Shown here: positions 42,181-52,057 of the stretch, one piece after another
Layout of the letters: each line of letters starts with the position of its first letter
How positions within the stretch are numbered: the first letter of the stretch is position 1
NCBI GenBank assembly: GCA_951394045.1
Contig: OX596000.1
Span: forward strand, 620,001-684,000
Direction of reading: 5' to 3'
DNA: 64,000 bases
Source of the DNA: Nitzschia sp. DOCU1
Taxonomy: Eukaryota > Bacillariophyta > Bacillariophyceae > Bacillariales > Bacillariaceae
Notes under the pieces: model-generated
Told to the model about the DNA's origin: nothing
Database searches by the model: none
The model's input: only the letters and a program-made list of their open reading frames with translations
Program-made: the position numbers and the translations under genes

Positions 42181-43311
42181 ATGATTTATTCCAATGATCG
42201 CTACCACAACAACAAGTCGGACCCACGGTTGTTGGCAGCAAGAAGGGATCATAGTCATACTCCTACTAGCACCAAGATGGGTCTCTTCAATAGACGTGCC
42301 AAGGTTAGCAAGAGACCAGAACATGGAAAATTTCTAGTTGACGGTGAAAAGAATCATTACAAAAGTAACGAAGAATCACCAATGGCTGCCCTGCGACGAA
42401 CTTGGAGGTCGTCTCGTGGTGCTAGCCGTGCGGAGGAACGAGAACAAAAACAGCAACGAAATGGTAAAAGAATGGAAAACACGCTTCTGACTCGTTTTCG
42501 AAACATGGGGACGGAAGAAGCGACCATTGGAGATCAACTCGCACCGGAAGATCAATTTTATTTGGAGGTTCCAATCAAAAAACGTACTCGAATAAACGGC
42601 AGATTGTTTTTGCGTGGCAGCAAGACAGAAAAAGGTGGCAGCGGTTCCACTGCCAGCTCCGTTTCCTCCATCACCCATGCATCGCAGCCATACAGCAAGC
42701 GAGTGGTACAACCGCCCGTTCGACATCATGATCCACAACTTAACAACAACAACAACAACACCGCCGCCGCCACTCTGCCGTCTAGCGACAGGAATTGCTT
42801 TAGTCCCTGCACTGCCTGCAATGGTAGCGACTTCGCCGAAGAATCGTCCGTTGTCGGAAACGGGCAAGGACAACAAACACGAGCTCCGTATAAGCAACCC
42901 AGCTTTATGCAATGGCTCTTTTCCTGTGGAAATGTCGAAGAATGGAAGAAACAAAACCCCTACACTTTGAGACGACATGAACATTCCTATGGCACCGCAG
43001 AAACCACCCCGGCGTATCACCGCCGGCAACCGCAAATGCAGCAACAGCGACCCGACAATGCCTTGTTTGACGGCGCACTGCTAGACGACGATGAGAGTGA
43101 CTCCGACACCGTTGGAGCATTGGAGGACCGAACTGCGGATACCAAGACCTCTATTTGGAAGCGTTTCAAAATGCGGCGTAAACGAAGCATTCCTAAGCTA
43201 TCGAGTGGTTATCGCCCCGACAACAACACAAACAATATGCGATCCAGAAACAAACATCCGCGAGCAACGTCAGATGGTTTGTACTATCCCGAGCAAGCAT
43301 TTGCATATTAG
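42181..43311 (+). CDS. Basic low-complexity hypothetical protein
   Basis: The 376-residue protein starts at the ATG at 42181; a second in-frame ATG at residue 33 (MGLFNRRAKV) could also be used. It is rich in Arg, Asn, Gln and Ser, with an Asn run encoded by AAC repeats near residue 190. A short ordered patch, PSFMQWLFSCGNVEEWKKQN, lies near 240, and an acidic patch, LLDDDESDSDTVGALED, near 300. It ends with a basic RFKMRRKRSIPK cluster. No known domain, signal peptide or membrane helix. A diatom-specific regulatory protein is a guess. Confidence 0.6.
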   Translation: MIYSNDRYHNNKSDPRLLAARRDHSHTPTSTKMGLFNRRAKVSKRPEHGKFLVDGEKNHYKSNEESPMAALRRTWRSSRGASRAEEREQKQQRNGKRMENTLLTRFRNMGTEEATIGDQLAPEDQFYLEVPIKKRTRINGRLFLRGSKTEKGGSGSTASSVSSITHASQPYSKRVVQPPVRHHDPQLNNNNNNTAAATLPSSDRNCFSPCTACNGSDFAEESSVVGNGQGQQTRAPYKQPSFMQWLFSCGNVEEWKKQNPYTLRRHEHSYGTAETTPAYHRRQPQMQQQRPDNALFDGALLDDDESDSDTVGALEDRTADTKTSIWKRFKMRRKRSIPKLSSGYRPDNNTNNMRSRNKHPRATSDGLYYPEQAFAY

Positions 43312-45446
43312 CTTTTAGTAACCGTAGCAGTCAACGACATAGATCAATTTCAACGGATTAACATTAGTAGTTTTGGTCATAATTTTCCTACATTTCTCAT
43401 CTGCCGGTCAAAACCTCTCACTGCCTACCACGAGAAGCCCATGTTCCAAGGGAGCCTCAGGCCATAACTTCTACCTACCAGTAGTAGCTATGACGGAGTA
43501 ACATGCATCGTGCGCCTCCTGCTGCACTCCTAGAATCAATCGATCGTAGTCTACCATTATCCACCACATGCCGTTTCCATTCAAGTCGAAGTCGGTTCTC
43601 ATCAACTCTCGTTCTCAGCATGCCGACGATAGCCGATGGAAGCTCCAATATGTCTTGTTAGTACAAACACCACGGTGCCCTTCTAGTATTTTCAAAAGAA
43701 TAGAGGACAGGAGACCTTCAAAAAGAGGACCATCGCGGTTTCTGCTCCTTCCTTGATTCATCCTCGAGCCACGACGCTGATAGTTGCTGCTGGCGTCACC
43801 ATGAAGCAATTGTAGATGGTATGATATCGGACGGAGAGGCAAGGTGAAAGCGCTTGTTGGTGATAAGATTACCTCATGGAGGACGACGACGTAGGAATTA
43901 TGTTTCTGCATGACTGCGTGTGGTGGCGGTGAAGTCCTTGTTGACAGCTGACTTATTCATTACGAACAAAAGGACCGAAGAAAAGAAACTCAGCGTTCGT
44001 CTTCGTTTCTCAGAGGCATATGTATTCGAAAAGTTTTATCGTCACTTTTCTTTATTTGCAATTTTTAATGGATTCAGTCGCATTCTGCTGCTAATATTGA
44101 GGTCAAACAAAATTCGTTCTTTGATTTCGTCGCGCTTTCTTTCGTGGAGGTGCCTTGGTCTACGTGGGCTACTTCATTAAATAAATTTTCGAACGGCTTT
44201 TGCTATTAGTGCTCCTTTGAGAAAATAGAACACCTGGCTTCGGTTCTCCAAACTTTCTAGTATTAGCGGTAGGTGTTTGGGGATTGACAGATTTTTCTGA
44301 CCCAACAACATACGTAGTTTACGGAAAGATATAAGCAGGGAATCTTACCGAATCTTCATAAATAAAGACATGATAGACAATGCTAAATAAATTAAAACTT
44401 CGCGCCCGCAACCCCATACTATCAAAGTAACTCATGGGATAAAAGTTTATCAAATAACTCATTTTAAAGACAAGCTATTGGCTACGCGTAACGCTTACAT
44501 CTTTCCGTAAATTACCTTTGAAAGGTACAATTTGCATATCGAACTCAGAAAACGGAACTCCTTCATGCGCACAGCGAAATTACTGTCCGGCATCAGCCAG
44601 ATTTCTGTGCTTGCAAGACTTTTCCTCACAACTTTTCTTGACTTAATATAATAAAAGACGCTCGGCTGAGACAACTCAAGATTATGTACTTCTTACTCCG
44701 TCCACTCTTGAGGAATGATGGCGACAACGAGAAACACGACCACCGCTTACCAGGTACACCGGCATAATCATAGATGCAAAATATCGTAGTTTGTTGTTTC
44801 GGGGATCCTCTCGAGCCCGGTACCCCGCCCTATCCTAAATAGCGTCCAATATGAGTTCTATCGTATTTTCATATTCTAAATATAAGTAATTCCTTCAATT
44901 TGAGAAATGTACGTAAGAATACTAAAATTCTCCGTTCTCCAATTACAGGTTTGGCGGATCCACGAATGCGCAAACTACGGTAATAGGCTCCTCCGCCGCA
45001 ACATCACTTTTTCATTATCGGCCCACCAGCACCAGCGACGCACGTCTAGTATCGGTACTTCTATTATAGACAAACGACTGCATTGTTCATATTTCCAACA
45101 CGCCACAGCCAGAAATTGCAACATTTGTGCTGGTCTTTCCCGTTCGACGAATTGCGAGCAAGAACAAGAAGAAGTTCCTCCTCTACCAACTACTAGCTAG
45201 TGGTATCCCGCTCCTCTACTGCTGGTATTGCACCCCAATCGTCGTACTACTGGATTCAATTTGTTCTTCTCCTTGCTGCTCTGAAAAGATCACAGCAGAT
45301 CGTCAAATATCTTAACGCAAGAGGGAAGGGCGGCGGGAAAGCAAGAAGAGAAGAGTACGAACAGTACTACTACTCTCCTAGTACTAAAACACCATTCTTA
45401 TACTTCGGCCCCATCGGCAGCATCACCAGCACGACGACAGCAAAGG
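43312..45446. other. Long AT-richer intergenic stretch, no gene seen
   Basis: About 2.1 kb. The part around 43950-44700 is noticeably richer in A and T than its surroundings. Open frames (for example 44907-45200 and 45200-45496) show no domain or coding pattern. The final few hundred bases should hold the promoter of the CRAL-TRIO gene. Confidence 0.45.
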
Positions 45447-47801
45447 ATGGTCAAGAAACATCAGGGGGAGGAGGACGAGGATGCTGGTGGTGCTAGTAGT
45501 AGTACTACCAGCAGTGGGGATGATGCAAGCGGCGGCCGCGACGGGCGCTTTGTTGCGTCTGACACCGGACGAGGAGACACCACAGCAGCAGCAAGGACGA
45601 CAACAACAAGAAAAAGAAACCTTGTTGATATGCTACTAGTACTTACCACCCCCGATACCAATCGAGAAGCACCAGAGCCGAAAGAAGGAGCAGACGAAGA
45701 ACAAGGAGAAACCGAGCGAGTAGTACTTCAAAAGACAGCAAGTTCTTCGTCGCCGCGTTCAACTGATGATGGTGGTGGTGGTGCTGGTTATGATGGTCGT
45801 GCTTCATCTCCTCTTCGGCACGAATATGTTCAAGAAGTCGAGAAGATAGGATCCTTGCTGGGGATCACTACATCAGCCAAAAGGAACGAGTCCTCCCTCG
45901 AACCACAACAACAAGAACAAACAGGTCATTTTCATCCCCCCAAGAAAGGGGAGTGCAAGAACGCGAGTTACCCCCACGGAAAATCCCATATCCACAGCCA
46001 TGAAACGATGATCGCCCGCGAGCTTTATATGCTTACTTCCGAGGAGCGACAACGTATCCTCCATGACCTCCATGGAGTCTCCGACGATATCATTTCCAGG
46101 CCACGTTTTCATGAGGAGAACCAAGGGGTGGTGGACAAGGCTCTGGACGATCTCCAAGAACTTCGCGACCATGAGCGTCTTCGGGCGGACAACACATTAC
46201 TTCGCTTGGCCGAGGAGCAATATCCCGAGCGAATGAATAGTAGAGATTTCCTTCTGATGTTTCTTCGAGCAAACGAGTTCAAGCCAAGAATAGCCATGGA
46301 CCGAATTCTTCTTCATTTGGAACAGCATCGGCAACTTTTCGGGGAGGCCAAAGTAGGAAAGCAAATCACAATGAACGATTTGAGCACTTCCGATAAACGC
46401 GCTTTGGAGAGTGGGCAGCTTCAACTTCTGCCAGAAAACGATCAATCGGGCCGCCTCATCGTTTTTGTTGATACTGTGGCTGCTGCTGTTTGGAGGATCG
46501 ACAACAACCATAGGGAGATCTCTGTGGATAGTATGGTGAGTGCAAAGAACAGTGCTGCTGCTTCGCAAATGTTAAGCTCAAAATGAAGAATTCGTCAACA
46601 ACTGACCTTCCCCGCCTGAACTTCTTCCGACGACTCGCCTTCTTCTATCGTTGCTTGCTTTGTTCGTCAATCATGCTACTACTACTAATGCGAGAAGCTC
46701 CGCGTCGCATACTATGTCCTGATGGCTGGTCTAGAAGACAATGAGAAAGCCCAAGAGTGTGGGGTTGTCATAGTCCTTTCTCATCTGGGAGATGGTATGG
46801 TTTCACGCTGTCCGGGGGCACGAACAACAGATAACCTTCCCGCGGAAGTAGCTTTGCTGATGGAAGGGGCCGCTCGATTATTCCAAGGACTTCCTCTCAA
46901 GCTTCGCGCCCTCCATGCCTGCTTGAAGCCACACGCCTCATCTGATGAAGGCTTTTATGTCTTGCAACGATTCTTGACCACAGATTGCCGAGTTCGAAGT
47001 CGCATTCATCGTGGAAGCCTAGCCGAATGCCGATCGGCGCTGAATGCATTCGGAATTCCTTCGAGCCGAGTCCCGTTGAACGACAGTTTAACCATTGTGA
47101 GAGAGCAGCATCTCAATTGGATGCGCTATCGTGAAGAGATAGAGTCATTTGTAGGGTCTTCAAATGCTCGTTCATTGATCCTTCTTCCTTCTCCTCGGGG
47201 GATGCCTTCGTCTGGTGGAAATGGCGAGGAGGAAGACGATGGCTCCGCCACCGCACCGACAACTTCTACAAGTACTAGTTGGAATTCGGAAGGTGCTGCT
47301 GCAGCAGCGGCTACTGCCGCCACCGACGACGACATTGTGTCGTCAGTGGGGGTGCGGCGTTCCTTTCTCGATGACGTGGATTGCGCAAGTCAGCAGCAGC
47401 TGGTTGCTGCTGGCACGGCGATGATTGCAACGCCGTCTCGGCAAGATGTTCTTTTTGGCCGTGGTCAACCAATTCAAGAACATCCCGGCAACATCTTGCT
47501 AAACTCTTTAGTCGAAGCAGTTAGAGAAAAGAGAGAGAGCTTGACGAGACGACGTGATAAAACCATGATTTCCCAAATGATTGTGACGAAAGTGAAACAG
47601 GCCGGAGGGCGCTTTTTGAAACAATCTACCAAATATCCCAACATGTGGGAAGAAGCCGACGACGAGGCCGCACAAGACAAAGTCAGCCACACTTTTCGAT
47701 CACTACGGCAGTCTCAGAGGCTAAGGGAAGAATCGGAGGCTGCTGAAACGGGGAAGAAAAGCGAAACGAAGAAAGAGTTTGATGAAGAACAGTCGAAGTA
47801 A
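45447..47801 (+). CDS. CRAL-TRIO lipid-binding domain fused to DUF6824, two exons
   Basis: Exons 45447-46535 and 46698-47801 join in frame (intron 162 bp) to 730 residues. A long Ser/Thr/Glu-rich head (1-150) is followed by the Sec14-type N-terminal helices (FLLMFLRANEFKPRIAMDRI near 265). The lipid-binding lobe, about 320-500, crosses the splice junction (SVDSM/LRVAYYVLMAGLED) and includes CGVVIVLSHLGDG and LPLKLRALHACLKP. A Ser/Ala-rich linker leads to residues about 607-700: QDVLFGRGQPIQEHPGN, then GGRFLKQSTK and W.E..DDEAAQDKVSHTFR, the diatom-rich DUF6824 family. Sec14-like domains bind or exchange phosphoinositides or other lipids. DUF6824 proteins are of uncertain role, possibly nuclear. 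The fusion suggests lipid-linked regulation, which is inference. Confidence 0.8.
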
Positions 47802-47895
47802 GACTCCAGCGGCGTTGGTTGTTATGCTTTCCCTCTTTTGGCCTTGAGGAGGAGTAGGTAATAAGACCTCCAATAGCCTGATTACACTACCGTCG

Positions 47896-49098
47896 TTAGG
47901 CGTATTCATTGTCGACAATCTCACTCCTGCTGCTTCGAATGTGCAATATTTCGTTCAGTCCTCGCGCATAGTAGATACCCTGTTGTCCTTCGTCTCCTAT
48001 AACCCAAAACATCATTCCCCGTGGCTCCAACATCCAGTCCCACAGATTCTGGTATCCGGCTTGAACGCATTCGGGTGGAAAGTAAATGTGCCTTTCGTCG
48101 CCTGTATTGGCCCAAGCGTTGGCAAAGCCCCAAACCAACTTGGACAGTGGAAACGCAATGTATTGATGATCGGGTAAACCAACCTCAGGATCCGAGCCAA
48201 AGTCAACCACTAGACCTGGTCCTTGTTTAAATTGATTCATATCCCAGACGTATTGCTGCAAGTAATTTTCAGGTGTCACATGGTTTTGGTTGATTTCCAT
48301 GGATGCCCGAGACCAACTTTCATAGAATTGAATCATGACCAAATCAATCGACTCGCCATACTTGGCGAGCCAATACGCGTATAGATTTTGGCCAAAATAG
48401 GAAAAATCCGAGTGCCAACTGCCAGTGGTGTTGAGAAAACGACTAAATCGTTGGGAATGAATATCCAAATAGGATTGTGCGGGTGCCATGGTAGTAATGT
48501 AGCCATTTTGCTTGGCAAGCTCCAAAATGCCACCGACTAGATCCAGTTCTGCCACTTGTAGATAATTTTGATCGCTCGTCAAGTCATCGTCGCCCTCAAA
48601 ATCAATATCGATCCCATGAAAGACGTGTCCCACCATGGCCTTCCAAGCGTCAAACCACTGGGAAGATGACGTAAAGTAGGGGTCCAAATGAGGTCCATTC
48701 CAGCCACCCATACTCACTAGATGAACCGTATCCGTGAAACCTTGTTCATCCAGATCTTGTATCATTGCTTGAATACAGGCCAGATCCACCTTGTGGAGCT
48801 CGGAATCCTCTTGGTTGACGTGATTGCCAGGACTCAGGTGATAAAACGCCCAAATGACGACATTGACGCCTTGTTTGACAGCCGTGACTACTTGATCATT
48901 ACATTGCGTCGTGTAACCGACAATGACCTTGGCAGGGAGTTCTCGGCGAAGTGGAGAATTCTGGGCATGATCAAACTGATACCCCGTTTTCTCGGTTACA
49001 ACCGAAAAAGGTGATTCTTCTCCGGCAGCGTCCGCGCCTTGCCACCACCACAACAGAGGCAGTGCAAGGGCAATGATTGTTGTCAAGCTCCTTGTCAT
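47896..49098 (-). CDS. Glycoside hydrolase family 18 (chitinase-like), secreted
   Basis: The 400-residue protein begins with a signal peptide (MTRSLTTIIALALPLLWWW, cleavage near GADA). The GH18 barrel shows KVIVGYTTQCND (strand 1), VHLVSMGGWNG (the SxGG strand) and the catalytic strand HGIDIDFEGDDD, which keeps the DxxDxDxE pattern with its acid glutamate. IDLVMIQFYESW is the strand-6 region (usually MxYD) and the WGFANAWANTG part follows. Length fits single-domain chitinases. Substrate could be chitin, a chitin-like fibre of the cell covering, or prey/bacterial polymer. A copia element sits about 150 bp upstream of the start codon, so its promoter may have been altered. Confidence 0.87.
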   Translation of the reverse strand: MTRSLTTIIALALPLLWWWQGADAAGEESPFSVVTEKTGYQFDHAQNSPLRRELPAKVIVGYTTQCNDQVVTAVKQGVNVVIWAFYHLSPGNHVNQEDSELHKVDLACIQAMIQDLDEQGFTDTVHLVSMGGWNGPHLDPYFTSSSQWFDAWKAMVGHVFHGIDIDFEGDDDLTSDQNYLQVAELDLVGGILELAKQNGYITTMAPAQSYLDIHSQRFSRFLNTTGSWHSDFSYFGQNLYAYWLAKYGESIDLVMIQFYESWSRASMEINQNHVTPENYLQQYVWDMNQFKQGPGLVVDFGSDPEVGLPDHQYIAFPLSKLVWGFANAWANTGDERHIYFPPECVQAGYQNLWDWMLEPRGMMFWVIGDEGQQGIYYARGLNEILHIRSSRSEIVDNEYA

Positions 49099-49250
49099 TG
49101 TTGATCAGGGGAGGAATGGGGCTTTCCGTGGTTTCAATCTGAGCAACAGTCTCGTACCAGCCTATTCTTCCTGAAAGATTGCAAGGTGATGATGTTGTTG
49201 CGGATACGATACAATTTCGCGCTGCGAAATCTTGAAGATACGGGTAGAAC

Positions 49251-49656
49251 AATCGAATCCGACGAGTCCGAAGTCCGACGAGTCGAGTCCGAGTGTTCTA
49301 TTCCAAGGAGTCAACTCTGCCGATCTATTGCTTGAGAGAGCCGGAAAGATAGTCTCGCTGGTGAAGCTGTCCACCTCACTAGAGTTGAGCTTTCTGACTT
49401 TCTGAATGCTGCAATGATCGTCTCTGTTGTTCCTAGAACGATGTTGGTAATCGTGGTTCGAGAAATGCGTTCCGATCACACAGCTAGTAATGCTCACAAT
49501 CTTCATCCTAGAACGGAAATTATTGTCAAAAAAAAACTTTCTACTGTTAGTACGTATATACCTACTGTGAGCTCGAAGCTACGTTGTGATTGGACACTAC
49601 GACGTTGCGCAATCGAGTAAACAAAGTCTAAGCATTGAGCTTCGTGAACTTTGACT
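49251..49656 (+). repeat. Left LTR
   Basis: 406 bp, identical to the right LTR except at 49634 (A here, G at 56638). The 5' end has internal GACGAGTC / GAGTCCGA short repeats. The termini are AATC...GACT by comparison of flanks rather than the common TG...CA. Confidence 0.93.
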
Positions 49657-49984
49657 GGTTACTGCGCCCAATAACTACCTAATCCGTTTACGCTTCAATC
49701 AGGGGACGCCCTGATCTTGCGCCAACTAAACCCAAGCTGCAGCTGCTGCCGCCGACTCAGTCGCCGCCAGCCGAACCGCGAAAATCGCCAACCAGACCCC
49801 GGACAAGCCTCCGCCATCAGGATCACCTGACGGGTCCCCTTTCTCGTTTGTAAACGTCGAAGAAATCGAACCAGACGACTGGTCCCAATCAATTCGATCA
49901 AGTGACATCGAAGCCAAAGAAGCACTGGACCAAGAGGACGACGTTCCTCCACTGACTACTGGAGACAAAGAAGACTCTCCCACC

Positions 49985-52057
49985 ATGACGACCACTCCCA
50001 GTGATCCTATCAAGGAGTTGGCCGAAGCGATTGCCAAACTGCAGTCCACTGGAGCCGCCCCGAAGCCCAAGAAGAAGAAGCCTGCTGCTCCAACGATCGG
50101 TGGTATCGTTGAGATCGAAACCGATGAGTTTGTTGCATGGACCGGTGGCAAGCCCAACATTGGTTGGACTGCCCATGACGCCAACTACACCGCAACAACT
50201 CCCATGACGCCGGGACAGTATCGAAGCCTCCATCTGTCTGCCGCCCAGAAGTCGTACCACTACCGCTCGCTCGGAATGTCGTCCAAGTTCTCCAAGACAA
50301 GCGATCTCAGGATGTTTGAGACTGCAGTCTGGAAGCATTTTGAAGAACATGGCCTCGACACCATCGCCTATGCTCCCGATCCGATTGACTCCAAGCGCAT
50401 GTCCTCCATTGTCCTAGAAGGAAACCGATTCAGCCTGGACACTGCGAAGACACAGCAACAGAAGATTATCAAGCAGTGGGATGAGTACAACATGAGCGAT
50501 GATCGCACCGCCAAGGCTTACCTGTTGGACTCCTTGGACCCTGAACTGGAGAAGGAACTCCGCCTCTACATGGAGCCCGATGACACGTTCCTCGTTCTCT
50601 ATGCACGCCTCATCAAGCTGATCCGCAGTGCCACTGTGGACCGCTACGAGACGATGAAGGCGAAGTTCAAGAGCATCAAGCCCTCTCAGTTCCCTGGTCA
50701 AGACCTCGCGTCGATGTCGAAGGAGATTCGCCTCCTGGCCCACGACTTGGAGATTGCCGGTCAGTATGACCACAACATGACCCTGCACCTCCTGGACAAC
50801 TTCCTCGAAGCTGGAGGCAACGACTCGAACACTGAAACCTTCCGTTTCCCACTTCGTGGCATCCGAGCCAAGTTGAGCTCTCAGCTGCTCGAAGTCGCCT
50901 ACATGGACCCAGCTGCCGCCGATGCCTTGATGGCCAAAGAACGTCTGACTTGGCGCGCTATCTGCGATGTGGTTGTCGAAGAGTACAACTCCATGGTTGG
51001 AAAAGGAAAGTGGTCGCCCGCCATGCATGCCCGAGATGCCAAAGCCCCACCTCGTGCCTTCGGAAATCTGGCCGCCACCTGCTCTACCGATCCGGAACTT
51101 GCTGCCCACGCCTTCATGTTGCTCCAACAGACCCTCGAAGCTTCGAAGAAACGCGACAAGTCGAACGACAATTGCAACTCCTGCGGCAAGAAAGGACATT
51201 GGTCGACGGATTGCCCCGACAAGAACTTGGGAAGCGGTGGTCGTGGACGCCCTGGAAACGTTGGCAACAATCGCTTCCGAGGCCGCAACAACCGCAATCC
51301 CCAGGCTCAACAATCAGGAGGCCGCCGCAACAATCGTCCCAACTACCGAGGAGGAAGCAACGATGATGCTCGAAACGCGTGGAAGAAGAAAGCTCCCACG
51401 GGCAGTGAGCCGACACTGAAAGTCGTCGACGGGAAGAACTGGCGTTGGTGTGACACCTGTCGTCGTTGGTCCATGACCCACGGTACCGCCGAGCATATTG
51501 TTGGCATCGGGAAAGGTCGAAATCCCCAAGCTAATCCGCAAGCAAACTTCCTCATCGAAGATCCGTCGGCTTGGATTGCCTCCCACTCGACCGAAAACAA
51601 CCCAACACTCCTTCTGTCGGACCGCTTGTTGTTGTATGCTGCCTGGAACCTCGGAACCATACTCAACTTCCTGTTGAACCCGATGAAATGGGTGTGGATG
51701 GTGTTGCTTGGAGGGATGCTGCAATTGTTCTTGCTTGCAGTTCCCCTCGACGTGGTGATGTGTTTTGTGACGTTCCTTCTGAGCAACCGCATCTATCTCG
51801 TCGCCCTTCTCCCTTGGATGACGTTGATGATCGGAACTTTGATTGTGGCCTGGCTCGCGCGCCCTCCGCCAGTACCGGAACCAACGGCTCTTTTTCAAGA
51901 GATTTCCCGAGCTGCGTGCCGGGCCGGCCCCAATTATGGCAAGAAACGAGTCAGGCATGCCAAGAAACACAAAAACCCTGATCTCGAAAATAAGGGAAAG
52001 CGCCACACGATGAATTACCATTCTTCGTCGCCGCGCCATCTACTCTGTTCCATTTGA
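49985..52057 (+). CDS. Copia Gag polyprotein with zinc knuckle and hydrophobic tail
   Basis: The 690-residue frame from the ATG at 49985 encodes a capsid-like region (about 20-330) and the CCHC zinc knuckle CNSCGKKGHWSTDC near residue 398, followed by an RG/RN-rich nucleic-acid-binding stretch. A second Cys/His cluster WRWCDTCRRWSMTHG lies near residue 485. Residues about 542-627 are strongly hydrophobic, with several helix-length segments (for example TILNFLLNPMKWVWMVLLGG), then a basic tail. The frame is also open for about 240 bases before the ATG, with acidic, coding-like composition, but has no ATG there. The last 44 bases overlap the pol frame. Confidence 0.85.
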   Translation: MTTTPSDPIKELAEAIAKLQSTGAAPKPKKKKPAAPTIGGIVEIETDEFVAWTGGKPNIGWTAHDANYTATTPMTPGQYRSLHLSAAQKSYHYRSLGMSSKFSKTSDLRMFETAVWKHFEEHGLDTIAYAPDPIDSKRMSSIVLEGNRFSLDTAKTQQQKIIKQWDEYNMSDDRTAKAYLLDSLDPELEKELRLYMEPDDTFLVLYARLIKLIRSATVDRYETMKAKFKSIKPSQFPGQDLASMSKEIRLLAHDLEIAGQYDHNMTLHLLDNFLEAGGNDSNTETFRFPLRGIRAKLSSQLLEVAYMDPAAADALMAKERLTWRAICDVVVEEYNSMVGKGKWSPAMHARDAKAPPRAFGNLAATCSTDPELAAHAFMLLQQTLEASKKRDKSNDNCNSCGKKGHWSTDCPDKNLGSGGRGRPGNVGNNRFRGRNNRNPQAQQSGGRRNNRPNYRGGSNDDARNAWKKKAPTGSEPTLKVVDGKNWRWCDTCRRWSMTHGTAEHIVGIGKGRNPQANPQANFLIEDPSAWIASHSTENNPTLLLSDRLLLYAAWNLGTILNFLLNPMKWVWMVLLGGMLQLFLLAVPLDVVMCFVTFLLSNRIYLVALLPWMTLMIGTLIVAWLARPPPVPEPTALFQEISRAACRAGPNYGKKRVRHAKKHKNPDLENKGKRHTMNYHSSSPRHLLCSI

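Noticed and set aside
44907..45496. Overlapping 97- and 98-codon plus-strand frames before the CRAL-TRIO gene
   Set aside because: Probably 5' flank/UTR; no domain, and they do not join in frame to the downstream start through a clear intron.
50414..51313. 299-codon minus-strand frame inside gag
   Set aside because: Shadow of the codon pattern of gag; gag has a zinc knuckle and the right position in the element.
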